From NCBI GenBank assembly GCA_965203795.1, contig OZ241915.1, forward strand, positions 186,001 through 250,000: 64,000 nt of DNA, written 5' to 3'. The stretch is from CBDBBY01 sp965203795 (GTDB taxonomy: Bacteria > Pseudomonadota > Alphaproteobacteria > Rhodobacterales > Rhodobacteraceae). Of the stretch, positions 41,233 through 49,610 are shown piece by piece. The notes under the pieces are model-generated. The model did not search any database. It had not been told where the DNA came from and saw only the letters and a program-made list of their open reading frames with translations. How positions within the stretch are numbered: position 1 is the stretch's first letter; each line of letters begins with the position of its first letter. A program made the translations under genes and the position numbers.

Positions 41233-41436
41233 ATGAACGCTTCGGATTTGAGGGACAAGTCGGCGGACGAGCTGAGGGACGAGCTTCTGAACCTTCGGAA
41301 GGAGGCCTTCAACCTCAGGTTCCAGCGCAGCAGCGGGGAGCTGAAGAGCACCGCGAGGATGCGGGAGGTGCGCCGCGACACGGCGCGGGTACTGACGGTG
41401 CTGAAGGAGAAAGGCGAGCCGCGCTCGGCGGACTGA
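41233..41436 (+). CDS. rpmC: 50S ribosomal protein L29
   Basis: 67 residues, two-helix protein: DLRDKSADELRDELLNLRKE then AFNLRFQRSSGEL. It sits at the tunnel exit next to L23. Confidence 0.95.
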   Translation: MNASDLRDKSADELRDELLNLRKEAFNLRFQRSSGELKSTARMREVRRDTARVLTVLKEKGEPRSAD

Positions 41437-41450
41437 ACGGGAATCGAGAC

Positions 41451-41690
41451 ATGCCGAAACGGGTTCTGACAGGAAAAGTCGTGAGCGACGTCACCGACAA
41501 GACGGTGACCGTGGTCGTGGAGCGCCGCTTCAAGCATCCGGTGCTGAAGAAGACGGTCCGGAGGACGAAGAAGTTCCACGCGCACGACGAGGCGAACGAG
41601 TGGAAGGCGGGCGACACCGTGCGGATCCGCGAATGCGCGCCGGTCTCGAAAACCAAACGCTGGGAGGTGATCGCGAAGGCCACGGCCTGA
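41451..41690 (+). CDS. rpsQ: 30S ribosomal protein S17
   Basis: 79 residues: MPKRVLTGKVVSDVTDKTVT, HPVLKKTVRRTKKFHAHDEA, and GDTVRIRECAPVSKTKRWEV. OB-fold primary 16S-binding protein. Confidence 0.97.
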   Translation: MPKRVLTGKVVSDVTDKTVTVVVERRFKHPVLKKTVRRTKKFHAHDEANEWKAGDTVRIRECAPVSKTKRWEVIAKATA

Positions 41691-41757
41691 CGCGCGCCTC
41701 CCGGTTCGATCGAAACCCTGGGGCCGCCTGCGGTCCCCGAAGGTCGGGGAAAACCGA

Positions 41758-42126
41758 ATGATCCAGATGCAGACCAGGCTGGAGGTCGCCGACAATTCCG
41801 GCGCGCGCCGCGTCCAGTGCATCAAAGTGCTCGGCGGCTCGAAGCGGCGGTTCGCGTCCGTCGGGGACGTGATCATCGTGACCGTCAAGGAAGCCATTCC
41901 CAGGGGCCGGGTCCGGAAGGGCGACGTCAGGCGGGCGGTCGTCGTCAGGACCGCCAAGGAGGTCCAGCGCGAGGACGGGACCTCGATCCGCTTCGACAGC
42001 AACGCGGCCGTGATCCTGAACAACAACGACGAGCCGATCGGCACACGCATTTTCGGCCCGGTGGTGCGCGAGCTCCGGTCGCGGAACTTCATGAAGATAA
42101 TCTCCCTGGCGCCGGAGGTGCTGTGA
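41758..42126 (+). CDS. rplN: 50S ribosomal protein L14
   Basis: 122 residues: MIQMQTRLEVADNSGARRVQ, KGDVRRAVVVRTAKEVQRED and IFGPVVRELRSRNFMKIISL. The stop shares one base with the rplX start. The 67-nt gap before it is longer than its neighbours' gaps. Confidence 0.97.
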   Translation: MIQMQTRLEVADNSGARRVQCIKVLGGSKRRFASVGDVIIVTVKEAIPRGRVRKGDVRRAVVVRTAKEVQREDGTSIRFDSNAAVILNNNDEPIGTRIFGPVVRELRSRNFMKIISLAPEVL

Positions 42127-42443
42127 TGGCCGCCAAGCTCAAGAAGGGCGACCGGGTCGTGGTCCTCGCGGGGCGGGACGCCGGGCGCACCGGCGAAATC
42201 CTGAGCGTGGATCCCGGCAAGGGGCGGGCCGTCGTCGACGACGTCAACGTGGCGGTCCGGCACGTCAAGCAGAGCCCGAACGAAAGGCAGGCGGGGCGGA
42301 TGCCGTCGCCGATGCCGGTCAGCCTGTCGAACCTCGCCTTGGTCGATCCGCAGACCGGCGGCCCGACGAGGGTCGGATTCCGCTTCGAGGACGGAAAGAA
42401 GGTCCGCTTCGCCAAGAAATCGGGAGCCTTGATCGATGGCTGA
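42126..42443 (+). CDS. rplX: 50S ribosomal protein L24
   Basis: 105 residues. KOW motif KKGDRVVVLAGRDAGRTGEI, then VNVAVRHVKQSP and VGFRFEDGKKVRFAKKSGAL. Starts on the rplN stop (TGATG) and overlaps rplE by 8 nt. Confidence 0.96.
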   Translation: MAAKLKKGDRVVVLAGRDAGRTGEILSVDPGKGRAVVDDVNVAVRHVKQSPNERQAGRMPSPMPVSLSNLALVDPQTGGPTRVGFRFEDGKKVRFAKKSGALIDG

Positions 42444-42987
42444 TTCGAAGCCGCGCCTGAGGGAGCGCTACGAGAACGAGGCCCGGCCCGCGCTGAAGGC
42501 CGAGTACGGCTACCGCAACGACATGATGATCCCCAGGCTCGAGAAGATCGTGCTGAACATGGGGGTCGGGGAGGCCGTCAAGGATTCGAAGAAGTCCGCG
42601 GCGGCCGTGGCCGACCTTTCGGCCATCGCCGGGCAGAAGGCCGTGCCGACAAGGGCGAAGAAATCGATCGCGGGCTTCCGCCTGCGCGAGGGCATGGCGA
42701 TCGGGGCCAAGGTCACGCTGCGCGGCGACCGCATGTACGAATTCCTCGACCGCCTGGTCACTGTCGCGATGCCGCGGGCCAGGGATTTCAGGGGGCTGTC
42801 GTCGAAGTCGTTCGACGGCAACGGGAACTTCGCGCTGGGCCTGCGCGAGCACATCGTCTTCCCCGAGATCGACTACGACTCGGTCGACGAGATCAGGGGG
42901 CTCGACGTCGCCATCTGCACGACGGCGGGCACCGACAAGGAGGCCGAGAGCCTCCTGAAATCCTTCAACATGCCATTCAGCAACTGA
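42436..42987 (+). CDS. rplE: 50S ribosomal protein L5
   Basis: 183 residues: IPRLEKIVLNMGVGEAVKDS, RAKKSIAGFRLREGMAIGAK, and NFALGLREHIVFPEIDYDSV. Binds 5S rRNA in the central protuberance. Confidence 0.97.
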   Translation: MADSKPRLRERYENEARPALKAEYGYRNDMMIPRLEKIVLNMGVGEAVKDSKKSAAAVADLSAIAGQKAVPTRAKKSIAGFRLREGMAIGAKVTLRGDRMYEFLDRLVTVAMPRARDFRGLSSKSFDGNGNFALGLREHIVFPEIDYDSVDEIRGLDVAICTTAGTDKEAESLLKSFNMPFSN

Positions 42988-43006
42988 TACGGGAGGGCCG
43001 ATACGG

Positions 43007-43312
43007 ATGGCGAAAAAGTCGATGATCGAACGCGAGCGGAAGCGCCGCAGGCTGGTGAAGCGCTACGAGGCGCGACGGTCGGCCTTGAAGGACGTGCTGA
43101 AGAACAAGGATCTGCCGATGGAGGAGCGGTTCAAGGCCGGCATCAGGCTGGCCAAGCTGCCGAGGAACTCCTCGCCGTCCCGGCTTCACAGCCGCTGCGA
43201 GATCACGGGCCGCCCCAAGGGGTACTACCGGAAGCTGAGGATATCGCGGATCGCGCTCCGCGAACTCGGCGGGTCCGGGCAGATCCCCGGCATGGTCAAG
43301 TCGAGCTGGTAG
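43007..43312 (+). CDS. rpsN: 30S ribosomal protein S14
   Basis: 101 residues, the long zinc-free form. MAKKSMIERERKRRRLVKRY, then LPRNSSPSRLHSRCEITGRP and GYYRKLRISRIALRELG. It lacks the two CxxC pairs of the short zinc form. Confidence 0.96.
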   Translation: MAKKSMIERERKRRRLVKRYEARRSALKDVLKNKDLPMEERFKAGIRLAKLPRNSSPSRLHSRCEITGRPKGYYRKLRISRIALRELGGSGQIPGMVKSSW

Positions 43313-43325
43313 GAGCTGCAGCGAA

Positions 43326-43724
43326 ATGTCATTCAGCGATCCGCTCGGCGACATGCTGGCCCGCATCCGCAATGCGCAGATGCGCGGGCGCTCCACGGTC
43401 AACGCTCCCGCCTCCAAGCTCCGCGCCTGGGTTCTCGACGTGCTCGTCAAGGAGGGCTACATCAGGGACTACAAGACGGTCGATGCCGACAGCGGCCACC
43501 GCGAAATCGAGATCAGCCTCAAATACTTCGACGGCGATCCCGTCATCAAGGAGCTGAAGCGGGTTTCGAAGCCGGGCAGAAGGGTGTACGCGGGCGCGAA
43601 GGAGCTTCCGCGCGTCCGCCAAGGGCTGGGCGTTGCGATCGTTTCGACCGCCCAGGGGGTCATGTCGGACGCCGACGCCCGGCGCAGGAACGTCGGCGGC
43701 GAAGTGCTTTGCACGGTCTTCTAA
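43326..43724 (+). CDS. rpsH: 30S ribosomal protein S8
   Basis: 132 residues: FSDPLGDMLARIRNAQMRGR, LKRVSKPGRRVYAGAKELPR, and the C-terminal STAQGVMSDADARRRNVGGE with GEVLCTVF. Primary 16S-binding protein; in E. coli the spc-operon regulator. Confidence 0.97.
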   Translation: MSFSDPLGDMLARIRNAQMRGRSTVNAPASKLRAWVLDVLVKEGYIRDYKTVDADSGHREIEISLKYFDGDPVIKELKRVSKPGRRVYAGAKELPRVRQGLGVAIVSTAQGVMSDADARRRNVGGEVLCTVF

Positions 43725-43736
43725 GGGAATCGGGGA

Positions 43737-44270
43737 ATGTCGCGGATTGGCAGCAAGCCGGTTGAGGTGCCTTCGGGCGTGAAGGCCGAGGTCGCCGGAA
43801 GCGCGGTCACGGTCGAGGGGCCGAACGGGAAGCGGAGCTTCACCGCAGGCGGCGAAGTGACGGTGTCGCTGGAGGACGGAAGGATCAGGGTCGCCCCCCG
43901 GGGCAGCTCGAAGCGCGCGCGCCAGCAGTGGGGAATGACGCGGACGATGATCGCGAACTGCGTGGCGGGGGCGTCGGCCAACTTCCGGAAGGAGCTGGAG
44001 ATCAGCGGCGTCGGCTACCGCGCCCAGATGCGGGGCAAGGTCCTGAACCTCGCGCTCGGCCTGAGCCACGACGTGAATTGCGAGATACCGGACGGCGTGA
44101 CGGTGACCGTGCCGTCGGCCGGGCGGGTCGTCGTGGAGGGCGCGGACAAGCAGCAGGTCGGCCAGGTCGCCGCGAACATCAGGAAGTGGAGGCCGCCGGA
44201 GCCGTTCAAGGGCAAGGGCATCAAGTACCGGGGCGAGACCGTGTTCCGGAAGGTCGGAAAGAAGAAGTAG
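43737..44270 (+). CDS. rplF: 50S ribosomal protein L6
   Basis: 177 residues: MSRIGSKPVEVPSGVKAEVA, QWGMTRTMIANCVAGASANF, and the C-terminal RKWRPPEPFKGKGIKYRGET. Lies near the factor-binding site. Confidence 0.97.
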   Translation: MSRIGSKPVEVPSGVKAEVAGSAVTVEGPNGKRSFTAGGEVTVSLEDGRIRVAPRGSSKRARQQWGMTRTMIANCVAGASANFRKELEISGVGYRAQMRGKVLNLALGLSHDVNCEIPDGVTVTVPSAGRVVVEGADKQQVGQVAANIRKWRPPEPFKGKGIKYRGETVFRKVGKKK

Positions 44271-44280
44271 GCGGCGGATC

Positions 44281-44640
44281 ATGGCTGCGAAGAAACGCGA
44301 ACTGCATTTGCGCCGGAGGCTGCGGAACCGGAACCGGCTCCGCAGGTCGGCCACCGGCAGGCTCCGGCTGTCCGTGTTCCGGTCCAACAAGAACATCAGC
44401 GTCCAGCTGATAGACGACGCGCGCGGCGCGACCGTCGCGTCGGCCTCTTCGATGGAGGGCTCGCTCGGGCTCGAGCGCGGCAGCGATTCCGGCGCGGCCA
44501 GGGCGGTCGGAGCGGCGATCGCCGAGCGGGCGCTGAAGGCCGGCGTCGAGGAATGCTATTTCGACCGCGGCGGGTTCCTGTACCACGGCCGGGTCAAGGC
44601 GCTCGCCGAGGCGGCGCGCGCCGGCGGACTGAAATTCTGA
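44281..44640 (+). CDS. rplR: 50S ribosomal protein L18
   Basis: 119 residues: basic N-terminus RELHLRRRLRNRNRLRRSAT, then RLSVFRSNKNISVQLIDDAR and a C-terminal YHGRVKALAEAARAGGLKF. 5S rRNA-binding partner of L5. Confidence 0.96.
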   Translation: MAAKKRELHLRRRLRNRNRLRRSATGRLRLSVFRSNKNISVQLIDDARGATVASASSMEGSLGLERGSDSGAARAVGAAIAERALKAGVEECYFDRGGFLYHGRVKALAEAARAGGLKF

Positions 44641-44651
44641 AGGGAGCACGC

Positions 44652-45212
44652 ATGGCACGCGAAGACAGCCGGCGGCAGCGCGACGAAGGCGGGGAGTTCG
44701 GCGACAGGCTGGTCGACATCAACCGCGTTTCGAAGACGGTCAAGGGCGGCAAGCGCTTCGGATTCTCGGCGCTCGTGGTTGTCGGGGACCAGCGGGGCCG
44801 GGTCGGCTTCGGCAAGGGGAAGGCCAAGGAGGTCCCCGAAGCGATCCGCAAGGCCACCGAGAAGGCCAAGAGGAACCTGTTCCGGGTCCCCCTGCGCGAG
44901 AGCCGCACGCTGCATCACGACATGGAGGGCAGGCACGGCGCCGGCAAGGTCGTCGTGCGCACCGCTCCGCCGGGCACCGGCATCATCGCCGGCGGCCCGA
45001 TGCGGGCGATATTCGAGATGCTGGGCGTCCAGGACGTCGTCGCCAAGTCCATCGGGTCGCAGAGCAACTACAACATGATCCGGGCGACGCTGGACGCGCT
45101 CAGGAACTCCTCCAGCCCGCGGCGGGTGGCGCAGCGGCGCGGCAAGAAGGTCGCGGAGATCCTCCAGCGGCCGGAGAGGCAGCGGCCCGCCGCGGAGCAG
45201 GCTGCGCAATGA
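44652..45212 (+). CDS. rpsE: 30S ribosomal protein S5
   Basis: 186 residues. The ATG at 44652 gives MAREDSRRQRDEGGEFGDRL; the earlier in-frame ATG inside rplR is rejected. LVDINRVSKTVKGGKRFGFS and GSQSNYNMIRATLDALRN are diagnostic. It overlaps rpmD by 4 nt. Confidence 0.97.
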   Translation: MAREDSRRQRDEGGEFGDRLVDINRVSKTVKGGKRFGFSALVVVGDQRGRVGFGKGKAKEVPEAIRKATEKAKRNLFRVPLRESRTLHHDMEGRHGAGKVVVRTAPPGTGIIAGGPMRAIFEMLGVQDVVAKSIGSQSNYNMIRATLDALRNSSSPRRVAQRRGKKVAEILQRPERQRPAAEQAAQ

Positions 45213-45409
45213 AGAAGACGATTGTCGTGGAGCAGATCGGGTCGCCGATCCGCCGTCCGGCGAAGCAGCGCCAGACCCTCGTGGGGCTTGGGCTGAACAA
45301 GATGGGCAAGAGGCGCGAGCTCGAGGACACGCCCGCGGTCCGGGGCATGGTGCGGAAGATCCCGCACCTTGCGAGAATCGTGGAGACGCGGGAGCGCGGC
45401 GAGGACTAG
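45209..45409 (+). CDS. rpmD: 50S ribosomal protein L30
   Basis: 66 residues: KKTIVVEQIGSPIRRPAKQR, LVGLGLNKMGKRRELEDTPA and GMVRKIPHLARIV. ATGA overlap with rpsE implies coupling. Confidence 0.95.
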   Translation: MKKTIVVEQIGSPIRRPAKQRQTLVGLGLNKMGKRRELEDTPAVRGMVRKIPHLARIVETRERGED

Positions 45410-45457
45410 GAGCGCCGGGAGCGCTTCCCCTCGCGGCCGGGATTGGAAGAACGCGGA

Positions 45458-45928
45458 ATGACGATCACGCTGAACACGCTGAGCGACCGCCCGGGCGCCA
45501 GGACCCGGCGCAAGCGGGTCGGCCGCGGGCCGGGGTCCGGCAAGGGCACGACCTGCGGCAGGGGGACGAAGGGCCAGAAATCCAGGTCCGGAGTCGCCTT
45601 GGGCGGATTTGAAGGCGGGCAGATGCCGCTGTACCAGCGCCTGCCCAAGCGGGGGTTCCGGAATCCGTTCCGCAAGAAGCTGGCGATCGTGAACCTCGGC
45701 GCGCTCCAGGAGTTCATCGACAAGGGCCGAATCGACCCGTCCGCGCCGGTCGACGAGGCGGCGCTGGCCTCCGCGGGGCTGGTCGGCGGCCGTAACAACG
45801 GCGTGAAGGTGCTTGCGGAAGGGGAGTTGAAGGCGAAGATCGAGCTGCGGGTCGCGGCGGTGTCCAAATCCGCGGCGGCGGCGGTCGAAGCCGCCGGCGG
45901 CACGGTCGGCGGCGGGGACGCGTCCTAG
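45458..45928 (+). CDS. rplO: 50S ribosomal protein L15
   Basis: 156 residues. The ATG at 45458 follows GGAAGAACGCGGA and gives the usual MTITLNTLSDRPGARTRRKR; a 5-codon longer ATG start is less typical. GRGPGSGKGTTCGRGTKGQK and GGFEGGQMPLYQRLPKRGF are the glycine-rich family blocks. Confidence 0.96.
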   Translation: MTITLNTLSDRPGARTRRKRVGRGPGSGKGTTCGRGTKGQKSRSGVALGGFEGGQMPLYQRLPKRGFRNPFRKKLAIVNLGALQEFIDKGRIDPSAPVDEAALASAGLVGGRNNGVKVLAEGELKAKIELRVAAVSKSAAAAVEAAGGTVGGGDAS

Positions 45929-45968
45929 CCTGCCGCCCGGGCCTGGAACGAAGCGCAAGGATTGACGG

Positions 45969-47324
45969 ATGGTTTCAGCCGCTGAGCAGATGGCATCGAA
46001 CCTCAGCTGGAGCGCGCTGGGGAAGGCGACGGAGCTCCGGCAGCGGATTCTCTTCGCGCTAGGGCTTCTCATCGTCTACCGGATCGGGACGTTCATTCCC
46101 GTTCCCGGGATCGACACGGTCGCCCTGAAGGAGTTCGTCGACGTCGCCTCGACCGGCATCGGCGGCATGCTGAACATGTTCACCGGCGGCGCGATCGGGC
46201 GCATGGGCGTGTTCGCCCTCGGCATCATGCCCTACATTTCGGCGTCGATCATCGTCCAACTGCTGGTCGCGATGATCCCGCAGCTGGAGCAGCTGAAGAA
46301 GGAAGGCGAGCAAGGCCGGAAGAAGATCAACCAGTACACCCGCTACGGGACCGTGTTTCTGGCGACCTTCCAGGCGTACGGGCTGGCGATCAGCCTGGAA
46401 TCGGGCGATCTGGCGCTGGATCCCGGCTGGTTCTTCCGCATCTCCTGCGTGATCACGCTGGTGGGCGGCACGCTGTTCCTGATGTGGCTCGGCGAGCAGA
46501 TCACGGCGCGGGGAATCGGCAACGGGATATCGCTGATCATCTTCACGGGCATCATCGCCGAGGTTCCGGCGGCGCTCGCGCAGTTCTTCAGCCAGGGGCG
46601 CTCGGGCGCGCTCTCGCCCGCCGTCATCGTCGGCGTCATCGCCATGGTGGTGGCGGTCATCGCGTTCGTCGTCTTCATGGAGCGGTCCCTGAGAAAGCTC
46701 CGGATCCAGTATCCGCGGCGGCAGGTCGGGATGAAGGTCTACGACGGCGGCAGCTCCCACCTTCCGGTCAAGATCAATCCGTCGGGCGTCATTCCGCCCA
46801 TCTTCGCCTCGTCGCTGCTGCTGCTGCCGACGACCATCTCGACGTTCTCGGGGAACTCCACCAGCCCGTTCATGTCGACGGTTCTGGCTTATTTCGGGCC
46901 GGGGCAGCCGCTCTACCTGCTGTTCTTCGTGGTCATGATCGTCTTCTTCGCCTACTTCTACACCGCGAACGTCACCTTCAAGACCGAGGATGTCGCGGAG
47001 AACCTGAAGAACCAGAACGGGTTCATTCCCGGAATCAGGCCCGGCCCGAGGACGGTCGAGTACCTCGACTACGTGGTGACGAGGGTGCTGGTGCTCGGCT
47101 CGGCCTACCTGGCCGCCGTGTGCCTGCTCCCTGAAATCCTGCGCTCGGAGCTCGCGATCCCGTTCTATTTCGGCGGCACCTCCGTGCTGATCGTCGTGTC
47201 GGTCACGATGGACACCATCACGCAGGTGCAGTCGCATCTGCTGGCCCACCAGTACGAGGGCTTGATCGAGCGTTCGCAGCTCAGGGGCCGTCGGCGGCGG
47301 AAATCGCCGAAATCCGCGGGATGA
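45969..47324 (+). CDS. secY: Protein translocase subunit SecY
   Basis: 451 residues, the ten-helix core of the protein-export channel. Landmarks are YRIGTFIPVPGID in the first helix region, MLNMFTGGAIGRMGVFALGI (plug and helix 2), GGTLFLMWLGEQITARGIGN and the cytoplasmic loop RNQNG-like KNQNGFIPGIRPGPRT. It overlaps adk by 4 nt (ATGA). Its partner SecE is encoded at 20048 in this window. Confidence 0.97.
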   Translation: MVSAAEQMASNLSWSALGKATELRQRILFALGLLIVYRIGTFIPVPGIDTVALKEFVDVASTGIGGMLNMFTGGAIGRMGVFALGIMPYISASIIVQLLVAMIPQLEQLKKEGEQGRKKINQYTRYGTVFLATFQAYGLAISLESGDLALDPGWFFRISCVITLVGGTLFLMWLGEQITARGIGNGISLIIFTGIIAEVPAALAQFFSQGRSGALSPAVIVGVIAMVVAVIAFVVFMERSLRKLRIQYPRRQVGMKVYDGGSSHLPVKINPSGVIPPIFASSLLLLPTTISTFSGNSTSPFMSTVLAYFGPGQPLYLLFFVVMIVFFAYFYTANVTFKTEDVAENLKNQNGFIPGIRPGPRTVEYLDYVVTRVLVLGSAYLAAVCLLPEILRSELAIPFYFGGTSVLIVVSVTMDTITQVQSHLLAHQYEGLIERSQLRGRRRRKSPKSAG

Positions 47325-47971
47325 ACATCATTCTGATGGGTCCTCCCGGATCCGGGAAGGGCACGCAGTCGAAGATGCTGGTGCGCGACCGCGGCATGAT
47401 CCAGCTATCGACGGGCGACATGCTGCGCGAGGCGCGCGCGTCCGGCAGCGAGCTCGGCGCCAAGGTCGCGGAAATCATGGATTCCGGCCGCCTCGTGACG
47501 GATGAGATCGTCGTCGCCCTGATTCGCGAAAGGCTGTCCGGCCCTCGCGGCGGCGGCTTCGTGTTCGACGGGTTTCCGAGAACGCTGGGCCAGGCCGACG
47601 CGCTCGGCGAGCTCATGGACGGCATGGGGGTCTCGCTCGACGCCGCTATCGATCTCGTCGTCGACGAGGAGGAGCTGGTCGGCAGGGTGACCGGCAGAGT
47701 GTCGTGCGCTTCCTGCGGAAGCCTTTACAACATGGCGACCAGCCCCCCGGCGCGCGAAGGCGTATGCGACGTCTGCGGCGGGGAGGATCTTCAGCGAAGG
47801 GCCGACGACGAGGAGGGGCCGTTCCGGATCAGGCTGCACGCTTACGCCAATCAGACGGCCCCGCTGATCGGATACTACCACAAGGCGGGGCTGCTCCGGC
47901 GCGTGGATTGCGCAGGCCCGCCCGACGAGGTGTTCGAGGCCATCTGCGGCGTGCTCGACCGCCGGAGCTGA
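47321..47971 (+). CDS. adk: Adenylate kinase, zinc-binding long form
   Basis: 216 residues. P-loop GPPGSGKGT at 7-15, NMP-binding DGFPRT, and a long LID domain with C129-x2-C132 and C149-x2-C152, the four-cysteine structural zinc site also found in Gram-positive enzymes. It converts ATP plus AMP to two ADP. Its start is coupled to the secY stop. Last gene of the contiguous S10-spc run here. Confidence 0.96.
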   Translation: MNIILMGPPGSGKGTQSKMLVRDRGMIQLSTGDMLREARASGSELGAKVAEIMDSGRLVTDEIVVALIRERLSGPRGGGFVFDGFPRTLGQADALGELMDGMGVSLDAAIDLVVDEEELVGRVTGRVSCASCGSLYNMATSPPAREGVCDVCGGEDLQRRADDEEGPFRIRLHAYANQTAPLIGYYHKAGLLRRVDCAGPPDEVFEAICGVLDRRS

Positions 47972-48002
47972 CGCCGCCGCGCTCCTCCGCCCGGAACCTC
48001 GG

Positions 48003-48028
48003 AGGCCGGCTGGTCCGGCCCGGGCCTC
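48003..48028. terminator. GC-rich dyad between convergent adk and guaC
   Basis: GGCCGG-CTGGT-CCGGCC (48004-48020) lies between the convergent ends of adk and the GMP reductase gene, with partial extension on both sides. It has no T-run on either strand; a bidirectional terminator is plausible but unproven. Confidence 0.35.
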
Positions 48029-49184
48029 AGATGAAAACGGTGTTGTGCGTCCTGTTGCAGCGCACGAAGCGGGCCCGCTCGCGCAGCTGCCCGATGCTCG
48101 AGGCGCCGACATAGCTGCAGGCGCTCCGGATGCCGCCGAGCAGATCCGCCACGGTCTCGTCCAGCGACTCCCGGCAGGGAACCATCACGGTCCGGCCCTC
48201 GCTGGCCCGGTAGTCCTTGAGGCCTCCGAAATGCCGCTCGTTCGCGGTTTTCGAGCTCATGCCGTAGAATTCGACGAACTTGCGGGTCTCCGTCAATTCC
48301 TTTCCGTCGGCGTCGACCTCGCCCGTCCGGTACCGCTTGGACACGACCTCGCCGCCGCCCTCCTCGTGGCCGGCGAGCATGCCGCCCAGCATCACGAAAT
48401 CCGCTCCGGCGGCTAGCGCTTTCGCCACGTCGCCGGGCCCGGTGCACCCGCCGTCGGCAACGATCCTGGCGCCGCACTGGCGGGCGGCGGCGGCGCATTC
48501 GAGAACCGCCGAGAACTGCGGGTAGCCGACTCCCGTCTTCAGCCGGGTTTCGCACACGCTTCCGCCGCCTATGCCGACCTTGACCGCATCGGCGCCCGCC
48601 TCCGCGAGCAGCCTGGTCTGCTTGGGAGTCACGACATTGCCCGCGATGAGCACGATGTCCGGGTAGGCTGCGCGGAACTCGCGGACGCGGTCGGCGAACC
48701 TCCGCACGTAGCCGTTGGCCGCGTCCAGGCATGCGTAGCGGAGCGTTCCGCCCAGCCGGCCGGCGACGGTCTTGAACGTCTGCCAGTCGCTGTCGCGGAG
48801 GCCAATCGTCACGGCCGCGTGCCCGCCCCGCCCGGGATCCGCGGAAAAGTACTCGATCAGCTCGTCGGCCGGATAGTGCTTGGCAAGGCACGTGAACATG
48901 CGGCGCGATCTCAGCGCGTCCGCCATTTCGAACGTACCGACGCCGTCCATGTTGGCCGCCATCACCGGCACGCCGTCGAACTCCGTCCCGGCCGCGCGCG
49001 GGAACCCGATTCGCGCGGAGACCTCCACGTCGTTCCGGCTGGAAACTTCGCTGGGCTGCGGCTCGATCAGAACGTCGCCGTAATCAAGCTTCAAGCCGCT
49101 CCTGATCGCCGCTTCGGGCGGCGCGAATTGAACGACATCGCCGGATAGCCCCGCTGGGGCTGCGCCCAGCGCATTCCTGGTCAT
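48027..49184 (-). CDS. guaC: GMP reductase
   Basis: 385 residues with the IMPDH/GMPR barrel. The catalytic loop is VGIGGGSVCETRLKTGVGYP with C211 as nucleophile; the CETRLKTGVGYPQ form separates GMP reductase from IMP dehydrogenase. Other blocks are LKLDYGDVLIEP, MAANMDGVGTFEMA, ADGGCTGPGDVAKALAAGAD and MLGGMLAGHEEGGGE. There is no CBS insert, again as in GuaC. The ATG at 49184 adds about 25 residues to the E. coli length; a longer upstream frame is unlikely. It returns GMP to IMP with NADPH. It is inserted on the minus strand between adk and rpsM, which is not its usual place. Confidence 0.9.
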   Translation of the reverse strand: MTRNALGAAPAGLSGDVVQFAPPEAAIRSGLKLDYGDVLIEPQPSEVSSRNDVEVSARIGFPRAAGTEFDGVPVMAANMDGVGTFEMADALRSRRMFTCLAKHYPADELIEYFSADPGRGGHAAVTIGLRDSDWQTFKTVAGRLGGTLRYACLDAANGYVRRFADRVREFRAAYPDIVLIAGNVVTPKQTRLLAEAGADAVKVGIGGGSVCETRLKTGVGYPQFSAVLECAAAARQCGARIVADGGCTGPGDVAKALAAGADFVMLGGMLAGHEEGGGEVVSKRYRTGEVDADGKELTETRKFVEFYGMSSKTANERHFGGLKDYRASEGRTVMVPCRESLDETVADLLGGIRSACSYVGASSIGQLRERARFVRCNRTHNTVFI

Positions 49185-49610
49185 TTCAGGCAGTCCCTGC
49201 CGCGCATCCGAATGTCTCCCCAGCATCCTGAACTGACGCCTGCAAGAAATCCGGCACCGGCGCGTTTCGCCGCGACCGACCGACCCGCCGGGCGGATCGC
49301 CATCGCCAAACACCTTGCGATGAATCCTTATCAGAACGTCCGCCCGGTTTGAAGCGGGGGCTTGCCTCCGAGTGTGTCCCATTTTGGTCCCGCGGGGTGC
49401 CGTTCGTCGAAAGCAGGCGACATCGCCTGCTTGCCATCAAATGTAGTATTGAAAACAGCTGCCCGGCCCCCGGCCGCATTGATCGGAAGGCTTGTCGCGG
49501 CGCAGCCGCCTGACAAAAAGTTCGGGACGCGCCCGCGCGGCGGCGGCGGTTTGCGGAACCGGGCTTCGCTGTATAGCCTTCAATCCTGAAGACCCAGCGG
49601 ATTTGGCGTG
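49185..49610. other. Divergent promoter region between guaC and an AAA ATPase gene
   Basis: 426 bp with no credible gene. It should hold both promoters. It includes the hairpin at 49411-49432. A weak candidate for the rightward gene is TTGCGG (49551-49556) with TATAGC (49572-49577) at a short 15-bp spacing. Confidence 0.5.
49411..49432. promoter_or_regulatory. Perfect short inverted repeat in the guaC/ATPase divergent region
   Basis: AAGCAGGCG-ACAT-CGCCTGCTT is a perfect 9-bp dyad with a 4-nt loop. No T-run follows on either strand. It could be an operator, a leader hairpin for the ATPase gene, or a REP-like element. Confidence 0.5.

Noticed and set aside
49382..49391. CATTTTGGTC near the AAA ATPase gene matches part of the repeat flank
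   Set aside because: A ten-base match on either strand of 64 kb is not surprising and the surrounding stem-loop is absent.
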